From assembly GCA_029268645.1 (NCBI GenBank), contig JAQWNI010000240.1, forward strand, positions 1-39,669: 39,669 bases of DNA, written 5' to 3'. Positions 8,392 through 17,269 of the stretch are shown here, one piece after another; positions within the stretch are counted from its first letter, which is position 1, and the number at the start of each line of letters is the position of its first letter. A program made the position numbers and the translations under genes. Under the pieces are notes generated by a model. That model ran no database searches, was not told the DNA's origin, and saw nothing but the letters and a program-made list of their open reading frames with translations. Source of the DNA: Myxococcota bacterium (lineage in GTDB: Bacteria > Myxococcota_A > UBA9160 > UBA4427).

Positions 8392-9957
8392 TCAGAGCGC
8401 TCCCCCCACCCGAGACTCAAGAAGCGCAATATTGGTCGCATAGTCAACGAGAGCCTCGAGGAGTAATGTCTCCGCACGAATCAGCTCCTGATCAGCATTC
8501 GTGATATCAAGATTGTTCGCTAAGCCCATTTCAAATCGCCCACGGGCAATCTCCCGCTTCTCTCGGGCACTGGTCACCGCGGCAGTCAAGTTCTCGACTC
8601 GAGCCAAGCTTTCTCGAAGCCGAATCTCGATCTCTCGGACTTCGAGTTCTATGTCCCTTCTCGCCCTGGCAATCTCATGTCGAATCTTGACTTCGGCGAG
8701 TCGTGCTTGATCCAGGCGCCCCTGCGCCGCTGCATTGCCGAGCGGATAGTCAAAGCTTACGCCCGCATTGTAGTTGTAGCTTTTCCAGTCAAAGCCAGGG
8801 AAAAAACCTCCCTTGACATCCAAACCTGGCAGCTTCTCATTTTTCCGCACTTTTACGGCCAGCTCAATTTTGGCCCTCTCGCTCTGAAGAGCGAGAAGCT
8901 CCGGACGCATATCGATCGCCCGCTCGACCCACCCCTTCAGATCCATTTGAATCGGCCAGAAAGGAATCGTCGTATCGGTGACCTCTACATCCACATTCAC
9001 CGGAAGGCCGATCACCTTCCGAAGAGCATTCTGTGCCACTTCAAGGTTCGCCTGAGCGGTGGCCAGCCGCGCTCGGTCATTAGACTGACTAATTTCAGCG
9101 CTGAAAAGGTCAACTTTGCTGACACGTCCCGCATCAAATAGGGCAGACGAAGCTCTAATTAATTCACTATCTCGGATTAAGGCCTGCTCGACGACTTCGA
9201 TTTGCCGACCCGCCCCAATCACTTGGTAGTAGGCCGCTTTTGTTTCCGCCGTGACTCGAAGGATTTCACCCTTCAACTCGGCTCGCCGAACCTCTGTGTC
9301 GTATCGGGCATCCAGAATCCTCTGACGAGCAACATACGTTCGGCCGCCTCGCAAGAGTGGCTGGCTCACCTCGATCCCGAGACCCGCGATTTCATTCAGA
9401 TTGGTTTGATTGAAGTCGCCGTTTGCTTGATCTGTAACGACCTCGTTCCTGAATTCACGGGCGTATCCGACTCCGAACGAGACGTTTCCTCCCGTGGGCA
9501 CTTCTTGCCTCAAGACGACCTGGGCCTCTTGGAGATCACTCGCCTGATCTTCCAGCAAAGGACTTGATTCGTTGCGTCGCGTCCCTGTCGCTTCGCCCTC
9601 GACCGCCGCCACCGGATGGAATTTAGACTTGGATACATCAATCTGACGTTCACTCGAAGCCACGTCGACAGCAACGATCTGAAGGCCGAGATTCTCTTCG
9701 AGTGCCGTCTTGACTGCTTCTTCAAGAGACAGGGACCGAAACCCCGTCGTTCCCGGCTCATCGATTTCGGCACGATCGTCGATGATCGTCCGGAGGGCTT
9801 TCAGGTCGAGATCGCTGATCCGGCCCACATCAAGACCACTGAGCTTTTCCGCGTGGAGCCCCCCCACGAGAAGAAAAAGGCACGCCGGCAAAGCCGCCCA
9901 CCCCGCGGCCCCACCCGGTCTGCTCCTCGATCTTTTGGCCATGCGTCTTTCGCGCAT
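8392..9957 (-). CDS. TolC-family outer-membrane efflux protein
   Basis: This trimeric outer-membrane channel protomer has 521 aa. Residues 1-36 form a signal peptide with a basic start, the hydrophobic stretch WAALPACLFLLVGG, and cleavage near LHAEK. Two OEP repeats of about 190 residues follow, each starting from a family-type helix such as LSLEEAVKTALEENLGLQI and ending in long Ala/Glu/Arg-rich coiled-coil helices (for example VSKVDLFSAEISQSNDRARL and NNLDITNADQELIRAETLLL). PLLRGG is the typical beta-barrel segment. A short GAGG site precedes the ATG at 9957; a second in-frame ATG at 9942 is possible. The DevA-like exporter ATPase at the window start could share this channel, as DevBCA does with its TolC partner. 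Confidence 0.92.
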   Translation of the reverse strand: MRERRMAKRSRSRPGGAAGWAALPACLFLLVGGLHAEKLSGLDVGRISDLDLKALRTIIDDRAEIDEPGTTGFRSLSLEEAVKTALEENLGLQIVAVDVASSERQIDVSKSKFHPVAAVEGEATGTRRNESSPLLEDQASDLQEAQVVLRQEVPTGGNVSFGVGYAREFRNEVVTDQANGDFNQTNLNEIAGLGIEVSQPLLRGGRTYVARQRILDARYDTEVRRAELKGEILRVTAETKAAYYQVIGAGRQIEVVEQALIRDSELIRASSALFDAGRVSKVDLFSAEISQSNDRARLATAQANLEVAQNALRKVIGLPVNVDVEVTDTTIPFWPIQMDLKGWVERAIDMRPELLALQSERAKIELAVKVRKNEKLPGLDVKGGFFPGFDWKSYNYNAGVSFDYPLGNAAAQGRLDQARLAEVKIRHEIARARRDIELEVREIEIRLRESLARVENLTAAVTSAREKREIARGRFEMGLANNLDITNADQELIRAETLLLEALVDYATNIALLESRVGGAL

Positions 9958-10109
9958 CGTTCCTCGCCGGGTTCGTTCAAGACAGATTCAGCTCACGCCG
10001 GAAGCCTCGAATCGCGATCGCGCCCGAGACTACCACATGAACGAGCAGCCAATTTCCTCTCTCTCCCAGACGCTGCTCACGAGCAACACCTGCCGGCCCC
10101 ACACCTTGA

Positions 10110-10136
10110 CCCTTCATTCCACCAAGGAATGAAGGG
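10110..10136. repeat. 11-bp perfect stem-loop spanning the NMO stop codon
   Basis: CCCTTCATTCC (10110-10120) and GGAATGAAGGG (10126-10136) are perfect inverted repeats with a 5-nt loop. The stop codon of the minus-strand nitronate monooxygenase sits inside the stem. On the minus strand no T-run follows; on the plus strand TTTG follows. It may act as an mRNA 3' stabiliser or weak terminator between nitronate monooxygenase and tolC. Confidence 0.6.
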
Positions 10137-11202
10137 TTTGCCTCGCTTGCCCTGCCAATTCATCGACGATCTCCCCGACTGAAAACGACTCCTTGAGAAA
10201 GCCTACGCCCTGACCCACCGCTTCAGTCATCAAATCGGCTCGGCGAGCATCGTTGGCCCCTTGAAGATACTTCGACGTCAGAATCATCTGGTAGGGGCTC
10301 TTCAACACCGGGGGCGCTTCGGGCTGTTCCCATTCATCAGCCCACGGAAAACGCAGCACGCGCATTGTCTTCCCAGAAATCGTATTGGTCCGAGTCGTAT
10401 CTTCCCCGGCCGAGGCCAGAATACGTTTCTTCATAATGGGATCGACATCGGACTCCTTTGAAGTCAGCCAAACCGTCCCGGTCCATACACCGACAGCCCC
10501 CAAACAAAGAGCAGCCGCAAGATGGCGGCCCGTCGTAATTCCCCCTGCCGCAACCACCGGTACGTCTCCTGCGCATTTCACGATCTCAGGCACCAATGAG
10601 AAGGTGCCCACCCCGCCCGTGTGCCCCGCCGCGTCGTAGCCCTGTGCGACCACCATGTCTGCACCCCGGTCAATCTGACGAATCGCTTGGCGCGTCGAGC
10701 CCACCAAGGCCACCAATTTGATGCCTCGTGCCCGGGCTTCATCGAAGAGAAACTCTGGAGCGCCCAAGCCTGTGGCGATGAGCGGAACTCGTTCTTCCAG
10801 CAAAATTTGAATTTGGTCGCGGGCGACCTTCTGATTGTTTCCACCCCATTGGTGCAGATCCACGTTGCCTACAGGGGCCGGGACGTTAAATTTTTTTTCG
10901 ACCTGACTTGCGAAATTTCGATGGGTTGCCGGAATTTCTTGAGCGAGTTCCTTGACGCTCCCTTGGCGAGGCGCCCGGGCAGGCAAGACCAAATCGACGC
11001 CAAACTGGTTGCCTACCCTTTCTCTAAGCCAACGGATATCCCTTTCGATTTCCTCCATGTTTCGCAGCGCCTCTCCGAGCACTGGGAACGCTCCCGCCCG
11101 ATGGGCCGCGGCCGCGACCTCCCGACAATGGGTAAAACAAATAATCGGAACGTCGATTTGAAGAGCTCGACAAAGACGGGTCGAAAGGGGATCTTGGCCC
11201 AT
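10114..11202 (-). CDS. Nitronate monooxygenase-like FMN protein (NPD family)
   Basis: This TIM-barrel flavoprotein of the 2-nitropropane dioxygenase family would oxidise alkyl nitronates or act as an enoyl reductase-like flavoenzyme. Family segments include ADMVVAQGYDAAGHTGGVGT, with the active-site His and glycine-rich FMN-phosphate loop, VPVVAAGGITTGRHLAAALC, and GAVGVWTGTVWLTSKES. I take the start at 11202 (MGQDPLSTRLCRALQI), with GGAG 8 nt upstream, giving 362 aa. The longer frame back to 11358 adds an uncharacteristic Arg/Ser/Leu-rich leader. The gene is divergent from the esterase at 11374, leaving about 170 bp for two promoters. The physiological substrate is unknown. Confidence 0.85.
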   Translation of the reverse strand: MGQDPLSTRLCRALQIDVPIICFTHCREVAAAAHRAGAFPVLGEALRNMEEIERDIRWLRERVGNQFGVDLVLPARAPRQGSVKELAQEIPATHRNFASQVEKKFNVPAPVGNVDLHQWGGNNQKVARDQIQILLEERVPLIATGLGAPEFLFDEARARGIKLVALVGSTRQAIRQIDRGADMVVAQGYDAAGHTGGVGTFSLVPEIVKCAGDVPVVAAGGITTGRHLAAALCLGAVGVWTGTVWLTSKESDVDPIMKKRILASAGEDTTRTNTISGKTMRVLRFPWADEWEQPEAPPVLKSPYQMILTSKYLQGANDARRADLMTEAVGQGVGFLKESFSVGEIVDELAGQARQTLHSLVE

Positions 11203-11373
11203 GCTGCATGCTCCAAGGAGTGAGAGACATCGACTGCGGCCCCATCCAGCGAACGACTTTTCGAGCCGGAGCGAGCCGGGCGCGTTAGGATAGAGCACTA
11301 AAAAAAGAGCCGCAGGCCGGCTCGAGTCCAAGATCCGAATCTGATTTCGGAAAGACATCTAACGGGAGATCTC

Positions 11374-12690
11374 ATGGTTCCCTGGCTTTTTCTTGCCGCA
11401 ACGATTTGGGGGGCCGCCTTCACCCTCAATGCTTACACTCCTCAACGAAGCAGCCGGATCCTCTTTGCCCCGAGCTTCTTCGGGGGCTGGCTTACATCCG
11501 AATTGCCCCGACACCATTTGGCTTGGCAAATCGTCGCCACGGTCATTTTTGTATGGGCCGGCGCCCTCGATGCCTGGCCGGGCTGGGTCGGCATAGCCAT
11601 CACCACAGTTTCATGGGCCGCCTTGTGGCATCAGAGGGTCTACTCCGATCGGTCGGGTTTAGTCTTTGAAGCTGCACTTCAAGCCGGCCTAGGACCTGAC
11701 TACCTGTCCAACATCGACACCGACCTCCGCGATCAGATCGATTCAACATCGCCCCCACCGAGTCGCCCAATCAACCCCTTCCGGTTTACACATCCGAGCG
11801 TGAGGGTTCATCGTAACATCCCGTACCATGAGGGCGGCGGAAAGCGCAATGAACTCGACGTCTATGTGCCGACCACTGCCATAGAAAATGCCCCCGTATT
11901 GCTTCAAATTCATGGTGGTGGATGGACAATCGGAAACAAGAACGAACAGGCTCGCCCCCTGATGAACCACTTGGTTCAACAGGGATGGATTTGCGTCGCA
12001 TGCAATTACCGTCTCAGCCCGAGCGCGACCTGGCCTGATCACCTCGTCGATGTCAAGCGAGCCTTGTCATGGATACGTACAGAGATCCGCACCTTCGGAG
12101 GAAATCCCGATTTTGTCGTCGCCACTGGCGGTAGCGCAGGCGGACATTTGGCCGCCATGGTCGGACTGACGGCCAACGACCCCGAGTATCAACCAGGCTT
12201 CGAATCCATCGATACTTCAGTGGCTGCCGCCATTCCGTTCTACGGCGTCTACGACTTCTCTAACCACTGGGCCCTCCAGGCCCAGTCAAGCACTCCGGAC
12301 TGGATCGCCAAAACCGTGCTCAAAGTCGACCCCAAGCACGAGCTGGAATCGATGCGGCGCGCCTCTCCCCTGCACCGAATTCACTCAGACGCCCCGCCTT
12401 TCTTTGTCATACACGGCACGAACGACAGCCTGACCTCCGTGGAAGAAGCGCGCCATTTCGCTTGGTCACTCAACCGAGTGTCTCAGCAGCCCGTCATTTA
12501 CGCGGAACTGCCTGGAGCTCAGCACGCTTTTGAAGTCTTTCATTCAGCCCGAACCAGCGCCGCTGCTCAAGCCGTAGGCCGGTTTCTCGCGTGGCGTTTC
12601 AGCGCTGAACGCCGAGGGATTGAGGCGCCCACACTTCGGTCGATCCCTGGGCAAAACGCACTCACCCAAGAACCTTTAGAATCGGAGTAA
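11374..12690 (+). CDS. Membrane-anchored alpha/beta hydrolase (HSL-type esterase/lipase)
   Basis: This serine ester hydrolase has 438 aa. The first 90 residues contain about two or three hydrophobic segments (WLFLAATIWGAAFTL and WQIVATVIFVWAGAL), so the catalytic domain is probably membrane-tethered. HGGG at 180-183 is the oxyanion-hole motif of the hormone-sensitive lipase group. The nucleophile elbow is GGSAGG with Ser254. The acid is in VIHGTNDSLTS and the His in GAQHAFEVF. Similar N-terminally anchored esterases are common in actinobacteria. The downstream reductase starts 4 bp after the stop, so the pair forms an operon. Substrate is probably a lipid or small acyl ester. Confidence 0.9.
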   Translation: MVPWLFLAATIWGAAFTLNAYTPQRSSRILFAPSFFGGWLTSELPRHHLAWQIVATVIFVWAGALDAWPGWVGIAITTVSWAALWHQRVYSDRSGLVFEAALQAGLGPDYLSNIDTDLRDQIDSTSPPPSRPINPFRFTHPSVRVHRNIPYHEGGGKRNELDVYVPTTAIENAPVLLQIHGGGWTIGNKNEQARPLMNHLVQQGWICVACNYRLSPSATWPDHLVDVKRALSWIRTEIRTFGGNPDFVVATGGSAGGHLAAMVGLTANDPEYQPGFESIDTSVAAAIPFYGVYDFSNHWALQAQSSTPDWIAKTVLKVDPKHELESMRRASPLHRIHSDAPPFFVIHGTNDSLTSVEEARHFAWSLNRVSQQPVIYAELPGAQHAFEVFHSARTSAAAQAVGRFLAWRFSAERRGIEAPTLRSIPGQNALTQEPLESE

Positions 12691-12694
12691 GTAA

Positions 12695-13933
12695 ATGGAG
12701 CGGGAATTTGATGTCATTGTTTGGGGCGCAACGGGCTTCACCGGACAGCTTGTCGCTCAGCACCTCTGTCGTCGACACGGTACGACAGGCGACTTCCGCT
12801 GGGCCTTGGGGGGCCGCAATGAAACGAAGCTTAAGTCCGTCCGGGACAACTTGGGCGAGTCTGCGGCGAACCTGCCACTGGTCCTAGGAGAAAGCCTAGA
12901 CACCGAGTCAATGGCTTCGGTCGCCCAGAAAGCCAAAGTCATTTGTTCCACGGTTGGGCCGTACGCAAAATACGGCAGCCCAATCGTTCAAGCCTGTGCT
13001 GAAAACGGCACCGATTACTGCGATCTGACCGGTGAACTTCACTGGATGCAAAAAATGATCGATACTCATTCTCAGACCGCGCAATCGAGCGGAGCGCGGC
13101 TGGTCCACACATGTGGTTTTGACTGCATCCCCTCCGATTTGGGCACTTGGTTCATCCAAAAAGAAATGCAGAGACTTCACGGAACAGTCGCTCCACATGT
13201 AAAAATGCGGGTCCAGGCGTTCCGCGGTGGTGCGTCCGGCGGAACCATCGCCAGCATGCTCAATATGATGGAAGAAGCCAAAAACGACCCCTCCGTCATG
13301 CAGGCCATGAATCACCCGTACGCCATCAATCCCGAAGGTGAACGGGACGGACCGGACGGACCGGAGTCCTTTCGCCCGCATCACGATGAGGCTTTCGGAG
13401 AGTGGGTGGCCCCCTTCGTCATGGCGGGGGTGGATACGAAGGTCGTCCGGCGGACCAATGCACTTCTTGACTACAGCTATGGGCGAGATTTTCGATATGA
13501 CGAAGGCATGCTGATGGGATCAGGTCCGATCGGCGCGGTCAAAGCCGGAGCGGTCACTGCGGGAGTCGGGGGCGGCATGGCCTTGGCCACGCTTTCACCG
13601 GTCCGCAACCTTCTCGCTCAGCGAATGCCGTCGCCCGGTGAGGGCCCCTCTCCGGAAACCCAAGCATCGGGTTTTTTCGACTTACGATTCTTTGCCCAGC
13701 ATCCTTCTGACTCCTCACGGTGTCTGCATGCTCGCGTGACCGCCGATCGGGATCCGGGCTACGGCGCAACATCCCGGATGCTCGGGGAGGCTGCCGCCTG
13801 CTTAGCACGAGATGACTTGACGAAGCAGGGAGGTTTCTGGACACCGGCCTCCATCGGAGGAATGAATCTGCTCGAGCGTTTGACTGATCACGCAGGAATG
13901 TCGTTCGAACTCATCGATCCCCCGCAAACCTGA
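12695..13933 (+). CDS. Saccharopine-dehydrogenase-like / trans-acting enoyl reductase family protein
   Basis: This Rossmann-fold oxidoreductase has 412 aa, the size of the saccharopine dehydrogenase-like oxidoreductases that include the mycobacterial trans-acting enoyl reductase of phthiocerol and phenolglycolipid synthesis. The nucleotide-binding loop is VIVWGATGFTGQL at 7-19. VICSTVGPYAKYG and NGTDYCDLTGE are strongly conserved in this family, as are GFDCIPSDLG and FRGGASGGTIASM. It is probably co-transcribed with the upstream esterase. It may reduce an unsaturated acyl or polyketide intermediate, but no PKS gene is present in the window, so the substrate remains open. Confidence 0.85.
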   Translation: MEREFDVIVWGATGFTGQLVAQHLCRRHGTTGDFRWALGGRNETKLKSVRDNLGESAANLPLVLGESLDTESMASVAQKAKVICSTVGPYAKYGSPIVQACAENGTDYCDLTGELHWMQKMIDTHSQTAQSSGARLVHTCGFDCIPSDLGTWFIQKEMQRLHGTVAPHVKMRVQAFRGGASGGTIASMLNMMEEAKNDPSVMQAMNHPYAINPEGERDGPDGPESFRPHHDEAFGEWVAPFVMAGVDTKVVRRTNALLDYSYGRDFRYDEGMLMGSGPIGAVKAGAVTAGVGGGMALATLSPVRNLLAQRMPSPGEGPSPETQASGFFDLRFFAQHPSDSSRCLHARVTADRDPGYGATSRMLGEAAACLARDDLTKQGGFWTPASIGGMNLLERLTDHAGMSFELIDPPQT

Positions 13934-13968
13934 AGGCGCACCGCGCTTGAGGGGAGCCAGTCCAACGA

Positions 13969-16122
13969 TCACCCTCGAGCGCGAAGAAACCTACGCCCCG
14001 CGCGCCGAAGTTGCATAAAGAACGGTAGGATGAAGGCAACCTCTGCTCCCAATCCGCAGAAGATCTCATCTCCCGCATCGACACCGCGAAGATCCACCGA
14101 ATCCGTCTCAATATTCCGAGACCGATCGGAGCACTCGCCATCCTCTGTATCGATTTCGCCATCCAAATCATTGTCGAAACCGTCGTCACAGAGCGGCACC
14201 TCCCACTCGGAAAGGGCACTGGCACACCCAGGATCGTTCGGGTAATCGACGAGTCCGTCGGCATCGTTGTCGACACCGTCACTACAGGCTGGATCCAGGC
14301 CACTGATTCGGTGGATTCCGCCATCCACGGTCAGAACAAAGAGCTCGCCCGTGCCTCCCTGGCCGATGCCGACTGCCGGCGCGGTCCAGGTCCCTGCCGA
14401 AGCAAAGTCATTATTTCGATTGCGTAGCTCATCGCTTTCACGGTCATAACTCCACACGTTGCCTGAACAGCCATCCACGAAGAAGTACTCGCCCTGGAAC
14501 TCAGTGTGAGCACCGCGGTAAACATGACCTCCCATAATTCCGCAAGCGGCCTCAGTCGGCTCATACTCCAAGATCGGATCAGTGAGCCCAGGATCATCGC
14601 AGTCAATGGAACTCGATGGATCCACGCCATTGCAGAGTGTCCCCGAGGTGACATCCCAACCATAGTTGTGCCCACCCGGGTCATCGCCTGATTCAAAATT
14701 GACTTCTTCTCGAAGCCCGGAGCTGGGATCAGTGATCCACAAATCGCCGGTCATTAAATCGACACCAAGGCGACGGGGGTCGCGAAGTCCCAGAGCCCAA
14801 ATCTCGCTCCGCGTAGCACTCTCCTCTACAAAAGGATTGTCTGAGGGAATTGCATAGGCGCCCACCGGTATGCTTCCAGCCATTGCAGGTACGCTGACAT
14901 CGAGACGAAGAAGCTTGCCTCGGAGAGCCATGGGATCCTGAGAGTAATTACCGGGGTCTCCTACGCCTCCGCCGTCGCCGATTCCGACAAAGAGAAAGCC
15001 TTCGGAATCAAAGGCAAGTCCGCCGCCGGGTTGATCAGAATCGGAAAGCGGTACACGAAGTAGAACCACCTCGCTCTCAGGGTCGGCCTGGTACGGGTTG
15101 TCGCCGCGCAGAAATCTTGACAAAACCCAATCACCCGCCGCGTCCAACCGAGTCACAAAGAATCGACCGTTCACCGCATATTCCGGATCGAAGGCTAGGC
15201 CGAGCAGCTCTGCTCCGGGCCTCTGGGCCCGCTCATCCGAAAAGTCGAGGAACGGCGCCGTTCGAGGATATCCGCCCTCGAGAATCCGAATCTCGCCACT
15301 CGGAGTCGCCACAAAAAGTCGGGAATCGTCGGGCGGACCGGTTGCCGTCAGGGGCGCTTGCCCAACCTCGCCAGTCAAACGCAATCCAGCAGGCTCAAAG
15401 TTGTAATCGACAGGCGGGGGGCTCGGGGGCTCGGGCTCCGGGGGCGACGGAGGCTCGGGGACAGACTGGACGTCCACCACCACCTCACCCGGCACCAAGG
15501 TGACGTTTCCCTCATCGTCAGTCAAAACGAGTCGGACCGTAAAAACACCGACCTGGGGAAAGGTCACCCAGCCGGGGTCCTCGACAGCCTGATCGGGCAC
15601 ACCCGACGCGACACCATCGAAATTCCATAAGAAGGCCACCAGACCTCCATCCGGGTCCGAACCTGAACTCTCAAACTGAATACCCTGCCCAACCAAGATC
15701 GAAACGGCCGCGGTGGGCTGGTCGATCTGACCAATCGGAACTTCGTCGGCCGGCGGGGGACTGGGAAGGCTTTGCTCGTTCGACAAGTCGCTTTCCAGGG
15801 ACGACCCCTCCAGAGCACTCATCGCAAAAAAGAGGTCCTCACTCTCCGGGACGACCACTTCCACGCTGAAAATCCCCTGACTATCCGGCACAGGAAGCCC
15901 GAGGTCGACTCCAGCCGCGAAAACCCCCGGGCTGGTACCGACATAGAGTCGAAAATTCGTCACCGGAGACGGCGCAGGGTTGGGGTCCGTCCAGCGAACG
16001 GTTGCCGTTCGCGCCTCGGCGGAAGCCGCCATCATGGAGACGAGAAAGACCGCCACAGAGGCCCAGCAAATCGACCGTCCTGTGAACACTTTCCGTTTCG
16101 AATGCGCTTCAAAAAATCCCAT
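13969..16122 (-). CDS. Secreted PQQ-type sugar dehydrogenase (GSDH fold) with PKD domain and C-terminal sorting tail
   Basis: This secreted multidomain protein has 717 aa. Residues 1-37 are a signal peptide ending near SAEA. An FnIII-like segment follows (about 38-120), then a PKD domain (about 130-220, with SDPDGGLVAFLWNFDG). A Pro/Glu/Ser linker precedes the six-bladed glucose/sorbosone dehydrogenase propeller (about 250-610; FDSEGFLFVGIGDGGG and GLRDPRRLGVD). Two Asp/Asn-rich repeats of the form CxDGxDNDxDGxxD lie at about 625-690 and look calcium-binding. The protein ends with CGLGAE, a hydrophobic helix and RRAGRRFLRARG, a tripartite surface-sorting-type tail. Such proteins may oxidise sugars at the cell surface using PQQ, but PQQ use is not shown here. 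Confidence 0.88.
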   Translation of the reverse strand: MGFFEAHSKRKVFTGRSICWASVAVFLVSMMAASAEARTATVRWTDPNPAPSPVTNFRLYVGTSPGVFAAGVDLGLPVPDSQGIFSVEVVVPESEDLFFAMSALEGSSLESDLSNEQSLPSPPPADEVPIGQIDQPTAAVSILVGQGIQFESSGSDPDGGLVAFLWNFDGVASGVPDQAVEDPGWVTFPQVGVFTVRLVLTDDEGNVTLVPGEVVVDVQSVPEPPSPPEPEPPSPPPVDYNFEPAGLRLTGEVGQAPLTATGPPDDSRLFVATPSGEIRILEGGYPRTAPFLDFSDERAQRPGAELLGLAFDPEYAVNGRFFVTRLDAAGDWVLSRFLRGDNPYQADPESEVVLLRVPLSDSDQPGGGLAFDSEGFLFVGIGDGGGVGDPGNYSQDPMALRGKLLRLDVSVPAMAGSIPVGAYAIPSDNPFVEESATRSEIWALGLRDPRRLGVDLMTGDLWITDPSSGLREEVNFESGDDPGGHNYGWDVTSGTLCNGVDPSSSIDCDDPGLTDPILEYEPTEAACGIMGGHVYRGAHTEFQGEYFFVDGCSGNVWSYDRESDELRNRNNDFASAGTWTAPAVGIGQGGTGELFVLTVDGGIHRISGLDPACSDGVDNDADGLVDYPNDPGCASALSEWEVPLCDDGFDNDLDGEIDTEDGECSDRSRNIETDSVDLRGVDAGDEIFCGLGAEVAFILPFFMQLRRAGRRFLRARG

Positions 16123-16435
16123 CCCCGGCGTCCCTTCCCTGTCGCAAACCGCTCTTCATTGCGGAGCCAGGTCTTGGATCGCCAGATCGGCAGGATCGAG
16201 ATGTGACGGACATCACCCTCTCTCTTTGATCGACCGCCTCAGATATTTCAATTCGCATGGAGCTGAACGCATGTGTTGAGACAACACGTCACGGCACTTG
16301 TCTGGTGCAGCGCGGACGCAACTCGCGCGCAACTCCGTAAACACGAACCAGTCACGGAGCTCGGGGCTCGGGGCTCGGGGCTCGGGGCTCGATCATCGGC
16401 AAGAGAGAGACCACCTCGCCTCCGACCGCAGCATT
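16123..16435. other. Intergenic region, 313 bp
   Basis: This lies between the phytanoyl-CoA dioxygenase stop and the sugar dehydrogenase start, both on the minus strand. It should hold the promoter of the dehydrogenase. The only distinct structure is the 7-bp tandem repeat at 16356-16390. No gene with recognisable content is present. Confidence 0.5.
16356..16390. repeat. Tandem 7-bp repeat, five units
   Basis: Four perfect copies of GGGGCTC run from 16363 to 16390, preceded by one copy with a single change (GGAGCTC, 16356-16362). The unit is not a multiple of three and lies outside any convincing gene. A related G/C-rich string encodes the Pro/Glu linker of the neighbouring dehydrogenase near 15419-15460. 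Confidence 0.9.
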
Positions 16436-17269
16436 TCAATCCGAAACGGGCAGACCGCCCTTCAGGATCCAATACTGACGCTCGGGCACATTACACAGCG
16501 AACGGTTAGTGCCCCCGCCTTGATCTTGAATCAAAGCGGCTCCCTCCGGCGCGAATTGAATGATATATGCCTTACGCACATGATCGGAGGTGAGATTTGG
16601 ACCCGTTTTATGTGGAGTCAGCGAAGAGAAAACAACGACACCTCCCGCCGGAACAGGGGCCGCCACAGCCTGCCTCGGCGGATCAGAAAAACACTCCCAA
16701 CCTAGATCCGTCATCTCGTGCCGTAAGGTCCCGTTCAGATGAACGCCCGGCACCACCCAGGGGCAACCACTCTCGACGGTGGCCTCGGTGAGTGCAACCC
16801 AACACGTCAAATACTGCTGAGGCTCAACGAAGGTGTAGCCATTGTCTTGATGCCACGGAAAGGGTTGATCGGTTTCAGGTTTTTTATAGACAGCTTGGTC
16901 CCAATACAATCGGACGTCTTCGCCCATCAAGTCATAAACAGTGTCCTGAAAGAAAGCAGAGTGCGTAAACTCCCGAGCGCGTTCTGAGCGCGTCACCAGG
17001 TGCGTGGTAAAAGTAATGTCATCGGCACGGGCAATGAAAAGTTTTCCGTCGGGCTGGGTTCTCAGAAAAGCGTCGACGCCCTCTTCCGCCGCGTCGAGAT
17101 CCCTGATCAGCGGCTGCAGCGCCGACGGGTCAAAGGCATCAGGAATCACGAGAAAGCCCTGCTCATTAAAGTGCTGACGCTGCTCCTCGCTCAGCCTTCT
17201 CAATGATCCTGAACGATTCCGCCAATGAAAACTCTGATTTAAGGAATGCAGCGACAAGTTGGAATTCAT
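16436..17269 (-). CDS. Phytanoyl-CoA dioxygenase (PhyH) family protein
   Basis: This Fe(II)/2-oxoglutarate-dependent oxygenase has 277 aa, typical of bacterial PhyH proteins. The iron-binding facial triad is visible as HQD in PFPWHQDNGYTF and the distal His in SSLTPHKTGPN, with the 2-oxoglutarate-binding Arg in VRKAYIIQFA. TCWVALTEATVESGCPWVVP is a family-typical strand. PhyH enzymes hydroxylate the alpha carbon of acyl-CoAs or diverse small molecules. The ATG overlaps the stop of the D-2-hydroxyacid dehydrogenase by four bases (ATGA), so the two are translated together, consistent with one enzyme making a 2-hydroxy compound and the other handling it. Confidence 0.9.
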   Translation of the reverse strand: MNSNLSLHSLNQSFHWRNRSGSLRRLSEEQRQHFNEQGFLVIPDAFDPSALQPLIRDLDAAEEGVDAFLRTQPDGKLFIARADDITFTTHLVTRSERAREFTHSAFFQDTVYDLMGEDVRLYWDQAVYKKPETDQPFPWHQDNGYTFVEPQQYLTCWVALTEATVESGCPWVVPGVHLNGTLRHEMTDLGWECFSDPPRQAVAAPVPAGGVVVFSSLTPHKTGPNLTSDHVRKAYIIQFAPEGAALIQDQGGGTNRSLCNVPERQYWILKGGLPVSD

